Shown: piece after piece, positions 38,824 to 46,659 of the stretch
Position numbering within the stretch: the stretch's first letter is position 1
Layout: every line of letters begins with the position of its first letter
Origin: Erwinia sp. JUb26
GTDB taxonomy: Bacteria; Pseudomonadota; Gammaproteobacteria; Enterobacterales; Enterobacteriaceae
Length of the DNA: 64,000 nt
Reading direction: 5' to 3'
NCBI RefSeq assembly: GCF_003751505.1
Contig: NZ_RJVB01000002.1
Coordinates: forward strand, 651,480-715,479
Translations under genes and position numbers: made by a program
Notes under the pieces: model-generated
The model's database searches: none
Seen by the model: the letters and a program-made list of their open reading frames with translations, nothing else
What the model was told of the DNA's origin: nothing

Positions 38824-38839
38824 TATGATGTTAATCACA
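38824..38839. promoter_or_regulatory. CRP-like site
   Basis: TATGATGTTAATCACA matches TGTGA-N6-TCACA at nine of ten defined positions. Placement in a sugar-gene promoter makes it plausible. Confidence 0.6.
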
Positions 38840-38842
38840 CGA

Positions 38843-38854
38843 GTTAACGTTAAC
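38843..38854. promoter_or_regulatory. candidate LacI-type operator (distal)
   Basis: GTTAACGTTAAC is a perfect 12-bp palindrome between the divergent permease operon and the lacI gene at 38980. With the site at 38779 it gives two operators about 64 bases apart. Confidence 0.75.
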
Positions 38855-38979
38855 ATTGCAGTTATGAGAGCTGGATCAAATTTATGTTCAGATCCGCCTG
38901 AAGCCGGTACGCATGCGGCGGGAATAGCGTAGTATTTTAAACATCAACGAGTTAATTCGATTATCGCAGGGATAAAACA

Positions 38980-39975
38980 ATGTCTTCACTAAAGGACGTG
39001 GCAAAACTGGCGAACGTCTCCCTGATGACCGTGTCGCGCGCCATCAACACGCCCGAGCGACTTCGGCCAGACACGCTGGAACACGTTCAGGCAGCGATTA
39101 AGCAGCTCAACTACGTGCCCGATCTGTCGGCGAAAAAGGTCCGCGGCGCCCGCGCCACGCCCAATGCGATCGGCGTGCTGGCGCTGGATACGGTCACCAC
39201 GCCCTTCTCCGTTGATATCGCGCTGGCGATAGAGGAAACGGCCCGCGCCCACGGCTGGCACAGCTTCGTGATCAACATGTTCGAGCACGACAATGTCGAT
39301 GACATTATGAACCTGCTGCTGTCGCACCGCCCGGCGGGGGTGATCTACACCACCATGGGCCTGCGCCACGTGCAGGTGCCGAAAAAGCTGCTTACCCTGC
39401 CCTGCGTGCTGGCCAACTGCGAAAGCAGCAATGCCCCGCTGGCCAGCTATATTCCCGACGATGAACTGGGCCAGTACGCCGGCACCCGGGCGCTGCTGGA
39501 GGCCGGCTATCGCCAGCCGCTGTGCCTGCATCTGCCCGAACAGCGCGTGGCCAGCCACCGCCGGCGCAGCGGACTGGAACGGGCCTGCCGCGAGCAGAAT
39601 ATCGACCCGAACGCCTTTACCCATCTTTATATGGCCAGCGGCGACGAACACTATCGCGACATTCCGGCGATGGTGCTGGCGAATATCCGCCAGGGTAAAC
39701 CGCAGTTTGATTCGGTGATCTGCGGCAACGACCGAATGGCTTTTATGGTCTACCAAACCCTGCTCGGCCACGGCATACGCATTCCTCAGGATGTGGCGGT
39801 ACTGGGCTACGACAACATGGTCGGCATCGGCGATCTGTTTTTACCGCCGCTTTCCACCGTGCAGCTGCCGCATTACGATATTGGCCGCCTCAGCGCACTG
39901 CATATCATCAACGGCAACAGCCACTGCGAGACGATTAAGGTCAACAGCCCGCTGCTGCTGCGCGACTCGCTGTAG
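38980..39975 (+). CDS. LacI-family repressor of the sucrose/fructan locus
   Basis: The 331-residue protein has the LacI head (LKDVAKLANVSLMTVSRAINTPERLRPDTLE) and hinge (LSAKKVRG), then the sugar-sensing core (IGVLALDTVTTPFSVDIALAIEE, HRPAGVIYTT, ICGNDRMAFMVYQTL, VAVLGYDNMVGIGDLFLPPLSTV). It is divergent from the permease-GH32-porin operon, and the GTTAACGTTAAC sites in the gap are its likely operators. The inducer should be sucrose, fructose or a derivative. Confidence 0.9.
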   Translation: MSSLKDVAKLANVSLMTVSRAINTPERLRPDTLEHVQAAIKQLNYVPDLSAKKVRGARATPNAIGVLALDTVTTPFSVDIALAIEETARAHGWHSFVINMFEHDNVDDIMNLLLSHRPAGVIYTTMGLRHVQVPKKLLTLPCVLANCESSNAPLASYIPDDELGQYAGTRALLEAGYRQPLCLHLPEQRVASHRRRSGLERACREQNIDPNAFTHLYMASGDEHYRDIPAMVLANIRQGKPQFDSVICGNDRMAFMVYQTLLGHGIRIPQDVAVLGYDNMVGIGDLFLPPLSTVQLPHYDIGRLSALHIINGNSHCETIKVNSPLLLRDSL

Positions 39976-40330
39976 CCGCTTAAAACTGCTTAAAAAGGGG
40001 GGCATTTCCCCTCCTTTGAGCCGTGTTCTTCTGGCAGACGTGCAATTTCTTATAAAATACCGCCTTTTTTTTCATTTCATCCTTCGCGTAATAACGTATT
40101 TTCTCGGCCGGACCGCCGAGATATCAGCATGAAATAAGTGCAGAACGGCCATATTTTTCACTTTCACCGGCGCATTGATAAAAATCATCCTCTGCGAGGA
40201 AATATTTCAAGTCGCCAGTTTGTTTTCAGAAAAATCCCTTTGTCATAAAAACCCATTAAATGTGAAATTTAACTGAAACATTCAATCCGTAACTTCCAGC
40301 CCCTCCTGAATAGCTGGAATAATAGACGCA
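39976..40330. other. intergenic region with possible terminator and 5' leader hairpin
   Basis: AAAGGGG (39995) and CCCCTCCTTT (40009) may form a weak terminator for the lacI gene. TTCCAGC (40294-40300) and GCTGGAA (40313-40319) pair just before the porin start and enclose a CCTCCT word, which could affect its translation. No gene is seen. Confidence 0.45.
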
Positions 40331-41026
40331 ATGTTTAATAAAATTATTTACCCTTTTTTGGCAGGCACAGGTTTTATTTTAATTTCCCATTCCGCCCTTG
40401 CCCTGGAGCTGAATTACAAACACAAATACGAGGATATTACTAAAGAACACACCGACGAACTTGAACTGTCTCATGATTTTGATTCAGGCATTGGGATTGG
40501 CACAAAATTTAAGTTACATCCAAGAGAAAAAACTAACGGCGATGCGGGGGATTTTTTTGACCGTAGAATAATCAGCGAGAAAGAGTTCAAGATTAATTAT
40601 ACTCGGGGCATTACCGACAGGCTGAGTATTGTGCCAGGCATGACGTTTGCCGTTAAAGAGAGTGAAGAAAAATACAAACCCTCTTTAAAATTAAAATATC
40701 GCCTGTTTGATAAAACCAAACTCTCTCTACGCTATCGTAAAGAGATCAGCGATCGCGATGAAAAACCGACTAAGCGGGTCGATCGTATTGACGGTGAGAT
40801 ATCGCAAAAAATAAAGGATTTCAAATTCAGTTACACGCTGACTTACTATCATGGCAATGAGGATCTGTATAATAAAAAACCCCACGACGTGGAGCACGAA
40901 GTGGAAGTGGGCTATCAGCTGACCCGCCATTTATCGCCGTATATTGGGGTGAAAAACGTCGCCGTATCCAAAAGCACCTCCGAGCGGCAGACCGAGTTTA
41001 TCACCGGCGTTTCGTACGAATTTTAA
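40331..41026 (+). CDS. KdgM-family outer membrane porin
   Basis: The 231-residue protein has a signal peptide (cleavage near ALA/LELNYK, residue 24) and a 12-strand-type barrel of charged, alternating strands with C-terminal VSYEF. The ELNYKHKYEDITKEH start, ISEKEFKINYTRGIT and KLSLRYRKEI are typical of KdgM, NanC and OmpL, small channels selective for anionic sugars. It is rich in Lys and Arg. The phosphatase gene follows 18 bases downstream, so passage of phosphorylated or acidic compounds is the natural reading. Confidence 0.87.
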   Translation: MFNKIIYPFLAGTGFILISHSALALELNYKHKYEDITKEHTDELELSHDFDSGIGIGTKFKLHPREKTNGDAGDFFDRRIISEKEFKINYTRGITDRLSIVPGMTFAVKESEEKYKPSLKLKYRLFDKTKLSLRYRKEISDRDEKPTKRVDRIDGEISQKIKDFKFSYTLTYYHGNEDLYNKKPHDVEHEVEVGYQLTRHLSPYIGVKNVAVSKSTSERQTEFITGVSYEF

Positions 41027-41044
41027 TCTAAAGAGGGACCTGAG

Positions 41045-42349
41045 ATGAAAAAATTGTTTGTCCTGAATCTGTTGCTCGCAGGCCTGACCTGCAGCGCGAT
41101 CCCCGCCTCCTACGCGGCATCTCCTGACTCCGCACGCTACGAGCTGGAGAAGGTGGTGATGCTCAGCCGCCACGGTGTGCGGCCGCAAACGGATACCACC
41201 GGTTTGGAGGACGCCACCGGCAAAAAATGGCCGAAATGGAACGTGCCGGACGGCTTTCTGACCGGGCATGGTTATGCTGGCATGCTGGTGCAGGGCGCAT
41301 ACCAGCTGGAAACCTGGCGCGATCGTGGTCTGACCGTGGGTTCCCCTGATGCCTGCCCACAGCCGGGAGCCGTGTGGCTATGGGCCGCTCCCGATCAGCG
41401 AACCCGGGCCACCGGCGCGGCACTGCTGGACGGCATGTTTCCCGGCTGCGGCATGGCGGTTCACACCACGGTAAATCAGCACGACCCACTGTTTGATACC
41501 ATTGAGATGGGCATCGCCCAGCCTGACGAACAGGTGGTTTATCAGCAGGTAAGAGAACGAATGGGTTCGTCGCAGCAGGCGCAAAAAAACTGGCGGAAGC
41601 CGGTAGCGGATTTACGCCAGGCGGTCTGTGCCGATGAGGGTAAAAGCTGCGCCTTTCTGGATAAAGAATGGCAGGTGAAAATTAATGAAAAAGGGAAAGC
41701 GAAATTAAGCGGGCCGGTTTCGAAAGGCGCCTCAATCGCAGAAACGATCCGCCTGCAATATAGTGAAAACCTGCCGTTATCCGAAGTGGCATTTGGTCAT
41801 GTCAAAACGGCTCAGGACGTTAATAACCTGATGGCGTTGCACGCGGCGAAATATGATTTAGTCAGCAACACGATGGAATATGCCCGCCACGGCGGTTCAT
41901 TATTAATGCGTCAGCTTATTGGTGCAATTTCATCCGGGATCGGCTTAACGAACAAGGTTAATCCTGATGTCAGATTGCAAAGCCCGCTGGTTATTTTTGT
42001 CGGGCACGACAGTAATATCTCGCAAATTCAGACCATGCTGAAATTTAACTGGCAGCTACCGGTTTATCCTCGTAATGATATTCCTCCCGGCGGTAGCCTG
42101 GTGATGGAGCGCTACCGGGATAAACAAACCGGGCAACGCTTTATCCATTTGACCTTCAGCGCCAGAACATTAGACCAGTGGCGTTACCTCTCCCCCCTGA
42201 GTGAACAACACCCGCTGCCGGAGGCTGAATTTAATAATGCGGACTGTCATCACACCGCCGTTGGCGAGCTGTGCCCGCTGAATACCTTTGTCAAACTGGC
42301 GGAAAAAAATCTGGTGGATGACGGTAAGGGTTTGGTGGTATTTCAGTAA
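41045..42349 (+). CDS. periplasmic histidine acid phosphatase (AppA/Agp, phytase-type)
   Basis: The 434-residue protein has a signal peptide (cleavage near YA/ASPDS, residue 22-23) and the family catalytic motif LSRHGVRPQT (RHGxRxP-like; here RHGVRPQT) close to the N-terminus, plus the C-terminal VGHDSNISQI with the proton-donor HD pair. Cysteines are spread as in AppA/Agp. These enzymes remove phosphate from phytate, glucose 1-phosphate and other esters. The mature N-terminus and the DSN after HD do not let me separate phytase from glucose-1-phosphatase. GAGGG lies before the ATG. Confidence 0.85.
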   Translation: MKKLFVLNLLLAGLTCSAIPASYAASPDSARYELEKVVMLSRHGVRPQTDTTGLEDATGKKWPKWNVPDGFLTGHGYAGMLVQGAYQLETWRDRGLTVGSPDACPQPGAVWLWAAPDQRTRATGAALLDGMFPGCGMAVHTTVNQHDPLFDTIEMGIAQPDEQVVYQQVRERMGSSQQAQKNWRKPVADLRQAVCADEGKSCAFLDKEWQVKINEKGKAKLSGPVSKGASIAETIRLQYSENLPLSEVAFGHVKTAQDVNNLMALHAAKYDLVSNTMEYARHGGSLLMRQLIGAISSGIGLTNKVNPDVRLQSPLVIFVGHDSNISQIQTMLKFNWQLPVYPRNDIPPGGSLVMERYRDKQTGQRFIHLTFSARTLDQWRYLSPLSEQHPLPEAEFNNADCHHTAVGELCPLNTFVKLAEKNLVDDGKGLVVFQ

Positions 42350-42439
42350 CGGGTTAATTCGCGAAATTAATTAAACCGCACCCTCTTGCGGACCGTCGTT
42401 AATATCTGTTACGCGAAGAGAAACCGGACGTCCTCCCTG

Positions 42440-42464
42440 TATCCCCCATCGCGTTGATGGGGGA
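42440..42464. terminator. stem-loop after the phosphatase gene
   Basis: ATCCCCCATC and GATGGGGGAT form a perfect 10-bp stem with loop GCGTT, 90 bases after the phosphatase stop and 20 before the operator at 42484. The T run is missing, so termination is not certain. Confidence 0.55.
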
Positions 42465-42483
42465 TGAAATAATCTCGTAAATA

Positions 42484-42501
42484 TTTGCACATACGTGCAA
42501 A
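42484..42501. promoter_or_regulatory. LacI-type operator before the ABC importer operon
   Basis: TTTGCACATACGTGCAAA has perfect 7-bp arms around 4 bases. The TTGCAC-N4-GTGCAA frame equals that of the operators at 17127 and 17285. The likely ligand is the LacI protein encoded at the end of this operon (48191-49198). Confidence 0.75.
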
Positions 42502-42568
42502 GAATTCGCAAAACTGTAACATTGCGCCGATATATTCCTGTCTGTCCTTCACAGCCAGGGGTAAACCC

Positions 42569-44392
42569 GTGTCTTACCAAGTTGAAACCCGCCACCGCCC
42601 AGCCGCGTGGCCCAGGATCCGCCATACGCTGTCGATTATCAGCCATGAACCCGCCAACCTGCTGGCCGCTCTGCTGCTGATGCTGTTCAGCTGGATTATC
42701 CTTGCCCCGGTGGTATCGGTACTGCTGAATGCGGTGCTGGTTCAGAGCGGCGATGAAGGCCGCACCGGCGCGACCGAAGGCACCGTCACCGCCTATTACC
42801 TGCTGCGCACGCTGACCTCGCGGATGTCCGAACTGCTGCTGTGGACGCCGATGCTCAATACGCTGGCGGTGGCCCTGAGCACCGTGGTGGGGGCGATGGT
42901 GGTGGGCGTTTCGCTGGCGTGGCTGATTAACCGCACCGATATCGCCGGCAGAAAGTGGTTTGCCACCCTGCTGATCGTGCCGTTTATGCTGCCTTCCTGG
43001 ACCTTCGCGCTGGCGTGGAGCACCATTTTCAAAAACCACACCATCGGCGGGCAGCCGGGCTGGCTCGAAGCCATGGGCATTCAGACCCCGAACTGGATGG
43101 CCTACGGTTACTTCCCCATCGTCGCCATTATGGTGCTGCACTATGCCCCGCTGGTGATCCTGATTGTCGGCAACGCGCTGAAGCGCATGGACAGCCAGAT
43201 GGAAGAGTGCGCGCGGGTGCTGGGCGCATCCCGCAGGGCGATCGCCTTTAAAATCATTATTCCGCTGGTGCGCCCGGCGCTGCTTTCCGCCGCGCTGCTG
43301 ATTTTTGCCGACTGCATCGGTGAGTTCGCGCTGCCGTATATCCTCGGCCTGCCGGTGCATTTCGATACGCTCTCCACCGGTCTTTATCGCGCTATCGGCA
43401 CGCGCCAGTCCGGCGTGGCGGCGGTGATCGCCACGGTGATCATGCTGATGGGCATGCTGACCCTGATGCTGGATATGAAAATGCTGCGCGAGGCCAAACG
43501 CTTCGTCACCGTCGGCGGCAAGGGCGTGATGGAACGCCGCCGCAGTCTGGGCCGCTGGCGCATCGCCGCCGGGAGTCTGCCGCTGCTGTTCGTGACGCTC
43601 GGCGTGGCGATCCCGCTGCTGACCCTGTTCCTGTCGACCATCATGATCCTGCCGGGGCGCTTTAACGCCGACAACTTCACCCTCGCCTACTGGATCGGCC
43701 ATGACCTCGATACGGTGGCGCTGCGCAGCGGCATTCTGCTGACGCCGGAGTTCTGGCACACGGTGGGGAACACGCTGCTGATCGTCGGCTCGGCCTCCGT
43801 CGCCTGCGGCGTGCTGGGCCTGCTGGTCGGCTACGCGGTGATGCGCTGCCATTTTCGCTGGATGGCCGCCTGCCTGCGCCAGCTGACTTTCCTGCCTTAT
43901 CTGGTGCCGGGTATCGCCTTCGCCGCCGCCTTCCTTTCGCTGTTTGCGGTAGCCCGAGGCCCGGTCCCGGCGCTGTACGGCACGCCGCTGATTCTGGTGC
44001 TGGCGCTGATTGCGGAAAAAATGCCGTATGCCAGCCGCTCCGGTATCGCCGCGATGACCCAGCTGGGTAAAGAAGCTGAAGAAGCGGCGCGCATTGCCGG
44101 AGCAGGCTGGTTCGCCCGTATTCGCCGCATCGTGATCCCGATTCAGGCCGCGCCGCTGGCTACCGGCGTGCTGCTGCCGTTTATCTCAGGGATTAAGGGC
44201 GTCAGCCTGTTCGTGATCCTCGCCACCCCGGCGACCGATGTGCTGACCACCTATTCCCTGCGCCTGATTGACTACAACTACCAGCAGGCGGCCAACGCCG
44301 TGGTGTTGATGATTGCGCTGATTTCATGGGCTGGCACGGTGATGATCCAGAGGATCACCGGTACCGGTCTGGCTGACGGACTGGAGAAATAA
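42569..44392 (+). CDS. ABC importer permease, double-domain (AfuB/FbpB-like)
   Basis: The 607-residue inner membrane protein contains two fused permease halves, each with an EAA-type loop: EECARVLGASRRAIAFKIIIPLVRPAL in the first half and EEAARIAGAGWFARIRRIVIPIQ in the second. This duplicated form is typical of the Fe3+/AfuB/PhnU-type importers. The start is GTG at 42569, with AGGGG upstream; an upstream TTG frame begins inside the operator. The ATPase gene begins 1 base after the stop. The substrate is not fixed by sequence: AfuABC-type systems carry either iron or hexose phosphates. Confidence 0.88.
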   Translation: MSYQVETRHRPAAWPRIRHTLSIISHEPANLLAALLLMLFSWIILAPVVSVLLNAVLVQSGDEGRTGATEGTVTAYYLLRTLTSRMSELLLWTPMLNTLAVALSTVVGAMVVGVSLAWLINRTDIAGRKWFATLLIVPFMLPSWTFALAWSTIFKNHTIGGQPGWLEAMGIQTPNWMAYGYFPIVAIMVLHYAPLVILIVGNALKRMDSQMEECARVLGASRRAIAFKIIIPLVRPALLSAALLIFADCIGEFALPYILGLPVHFDTLSTGLYRAIGTRQSGVAAVIATVIMLMGMLTLMLDMKMLREAKRFVTVGGKGVMERRRSLGRWRIAAGSLPLLFVTLGVAIPLLTLFLSTIMILPGRFNADNFTLAYWIGHDLDTVALRSGILLTPEFWHTVGNTLLIVGSASVACGVLGLLVGYAVMRCHFRWMAACLRQLTFLPYLVPGIAFAAAFLSLFAVARGPVPALYGTPLILVLALIAEKMPYASRSGIAAMTQLGKEAEEAARIAGAGWFARIRRIVIPIQAAPLATGVLLPFISGIKGVSLFVILATPATDVLTTYSLRLIDYNYQQAANAVVLMIALISWAGTVMIQRITGTGLADGLEK

Positions 44393-44393
44393 G

Positions 44394-45473
44394 ATGCCAA
44401 CGATTCATTTGAACAACCTCACCAAGACCTACCCCGGCAGCGATGCACCGGCGGTCAACAACATCAACCTGACGGTGAAAGACGGCGAGTTTATGTGCCT
44501 GCTGGGGCCGTCCGGCTGCGGCAAAACCACCATCCTGCGGATGATCGCCGGGATCGAGCACGCCAGCGGCGGCGAGATCCGCATTGGCGAGAAGATCGTC
44601 GACTCCATTGCCCACGGCACCTGGGTGCCGCCGGAAAAGCGCGGCATTGGTCTGGTTTTCCAGAGCTACGCACTGTGGCCGCATATGACGGTGGAGCAGA
44701 ACGTGGATTTCGGCCTGCGCCTGCAAAAGGTGCCCACCCGCGAGCGCATTGCCCGCTGCCAGGATGTGATGGAAAAGCTGCGCATTGCCGACTACGCCAA
44801 ACGCTACCCGGCCCAGCTTTCCGGCGGCCAGCAGCAGCGCGTGGCCCTGGCCCGTATGCTGGCGGTGAATCCTGGCGTGCTGCTGCTGGACGAACCGCTC
44901 TCCAACCTCGATGCCACTCTGCGGCTGGAGATGCGCGCCGAGCTGCGCCGCCTGCATGAAACCTTTGGCACCACTATCGTCTTCGTCAGCCACGATCAGT
45001 GGGAGGCAATGACCCTCGCCACCACCATTGCGGTGATGAGCGCCGGGCATATGCAGCAGGTCGGCACCCCGGATGAGATTTACGCCACCCCGGCCAACCG
45101 CTTTGTCGCCGAGTTTATCGGGACGCCACGGCTGAACATGATCCCGCTGAACCAGCCGGTCAGCCCGCTGGCACGGCATCTTCAGCAGCGTTTTGATCTA
45201 CTCGATCGCACCCTGCACTGCGGCATCCGCCCGGAGGAGATCGTACTCAGCGAAGGGGCAGGCAACAACGGCATTGCGATGACCATCGACAACATTATGC
45301 CCACCGGCGGTAGCTGGGTGATTGAACTGGTGGCCGGAGACGATCGCCTGTTCCACTCCACGCAGCTGCGTCCGCGCTGGCAGGCGCGCCAGCAGGTGCA
45401 CTGTCAGCTCCCGACCCACTCCCTGCACTTCTTTAACAGCAGCGGGCTGCGTCACGACGTTTACGCACGTTAA
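44394..45473 (+). CDS. ABC importer ATPase (AfuC/PotA-like)
   Basis: The 359-residue ATPase has Walker A GPSGCGKTT, Q-loop FQSYALWPH, signature LSGGQQQRVALARML, Walker B VLLLDEPLSNLD and the switch VSHDQWEAM. A C-terminal regulatory (TOBE) part with GIRPEEI follows. GGAGAAATAAG precedes the ATG. It energises the fused permease upstream. Confidence 0.94.
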   Translation: MPTIHLNNLTKTYPGSDAPAVNNINLTVKDGEFMCLLGPSGCGKTTILRMIAGIEHASGGEIRIGEKIVDSIAHGTWVPPEKRGIGLVFQSYALWPHMTVEQNVDFGLRLQKVPTRERIARCQDVMEKLRIADYAKRYPAQLSGGQQQRVALARMLAVNPGVLLLDEPLSNLDATLRLEMRAELRRLHETFGTTIVFVSHDQWEAMTLATTIAVMSAGHMQQVGTPDEIYATPANRFVAEFIGTPRLNMIPLNQPVSPLARHLQQRFDLLDRTLHCGIRPEEIVLSEGAGNNGIAMTIDNIMPTGGSWVIELVAGDDRLFHSTQLRPRWQARQQVHCQLPTHSLHFFNSSGLRHDVYAR

Positions 45474-45502
45474 TTCGTTTTTATCACTTTAAGGGAACCA
45501 CC

Positions 45503-46606
45503 ATGAAGCGCAATTTGACCGCCGCCGTTGTCGCCAGCGCCCTGCTGAGCAGCACCGTTGCTCAGGCTGAAACGTTCGATCTTCAGCAGCTGATCGCCGC
45601 CGCAAAGCAGGAGCAGCCGATTACCGTTTACGCCTCCACCGGCAAAATCGTCCAGCAGGCGAAAGCCTTCAGCGAGCAGTACGGGCTACAGGCTAACGGC
45701 GTCAAGGCCGATGCGCCGCAGATTATTGAGATTATCAGCCGGGAAGCGCAGGCGAAAAACGTGCGGGCCGATGTCGCCATCGTTGAAGATGCCCCGGCGG
45801 GCATGACCCAACTGCTGAACAAAGGCTATGTGCAGAGCTGGGTGCCAGGCGATCTGAAAGGCAGCATCCCCGCGCGCTATCAGGACCCGCTGACTGTGGT
45901 GCTGGCACCGAACGTCTTCGCCTATAACACGGCTCATCACGCCACCTGTCCGGTAGACAATATCTGGCAGCTGACTGAAGCAACATGGCGTGGCCGCGTG
46001 GCGATGCAGGATCCGACCAGCAAACCAGCCTATACCGACTGGTTCAGCCAGATGGAAACGCACTACGACCAGCAGGTGCGCGATGCCTACCAGCAGCAGT
46101 TCGGCAAGCCGCTGCAAACCGATGAGAAGTCCGCCACCGCAGCCTTTGTGAAGGCATTGGCGGGCAACGGCGTGCTGCTGACCCACTCCGATAACGACGC
46201 CGCCTCCGCTATCGGCGCACCGGACGGTAAAACCGACTTCGTTGGCCTGGTGTCCACTGCCAAGTTCCGCGACAACAAGCAGAGTATGAAGCTGGGCCTG
46301 TGCAGCGGGCTGAAGCCGTTTATCGGCTGGAATTATCCGAGCCTGGGCGTGGTGGCCACCGGCAGCAAAAGCCCGAACACCGCGAAGTTGTTTATCCACT
46401 ATCTGCTGACCGCCGAAGGCATCGCCCCGCAGGGCGTGGACGGCAAAATGTCTACCAACCCGGCGGTAAAACTGCCTGCCGATGAGGCTTCCGGCATCGA
46501 AAAATATCGCGGCGAACTGATGGAATACCTGACCGCCACGGCGAAAGAGGACTGGAAAAGCCGCCAGGACTGGCAGGATATCTGGAGCCTGAACTACAAA
46601 AAATAA
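45503..46606 (+). CDS. ABC importer periplasmic binding protein (AfuA/FbpA class)
   Basis: The 367-residue protein has a signal peptide (cleavage near AQA/ETFD, residue 23) and the type 2 binding fold of the iron/AfuA/PhnS group: ITVYASTGKIVQQAKAFSEQYG, ISREAQAKNVRADVAIVEDAPAG, VVLAPNVFAYNT, and FIHYLLTAEGI near the end. The double-tyrosine iron site of FbpA is not evident, which favours an organic, perhaps phosphorylated, ligand. AfuA from pathogens was shown to bind hexose phosphates. It lies 29 bases after the ATPase gene. Confidence 0.88.
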   Translation: MKRNLTAAVVASALLSSTVAQAETFDLQQLIAAAKQEQPITVYASTGKIVQQAKAFSEQYGLQANGVKADAPQIIEIISREAQAKNVRADVAIVEDAPAGMTQLLNKGYVQSWVPGDLKGSIPARYQDPLTVVLAPNVFAYNTAHHATCPVDNIWQLTEATWRGRVAMQDPTSKPAYTDWFSQMETHYDQQVRDAYQQQFGKPLQTDEKSATAAFVKALAGNGVLLTHSDNDAASAIGAPDGKTDFVGLVSTAKFRDNKQSMKLGLCSGLKPFIGWNYPSLGVVATGSKSPNTAKLFIHYLLTAEGIAPQGVDGKMSTNPAVKLPADEASGIEKYRGELMEYLTATAKEDWKSRQDWQDIWSLNYKK

Positions 46607-46659
46607 CGCCCCGCGCAGCGACGGGGCCGTTCCTCTTCACTTTGAACAGGCAGCATACT

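Noticed and set aside
42371-43852. 493-codon antisense frame over the ABC permease gene
   Set aside because: Extreme His/Gln/Arg content and full overlap with a clear permease gene show it is a strand shadow.
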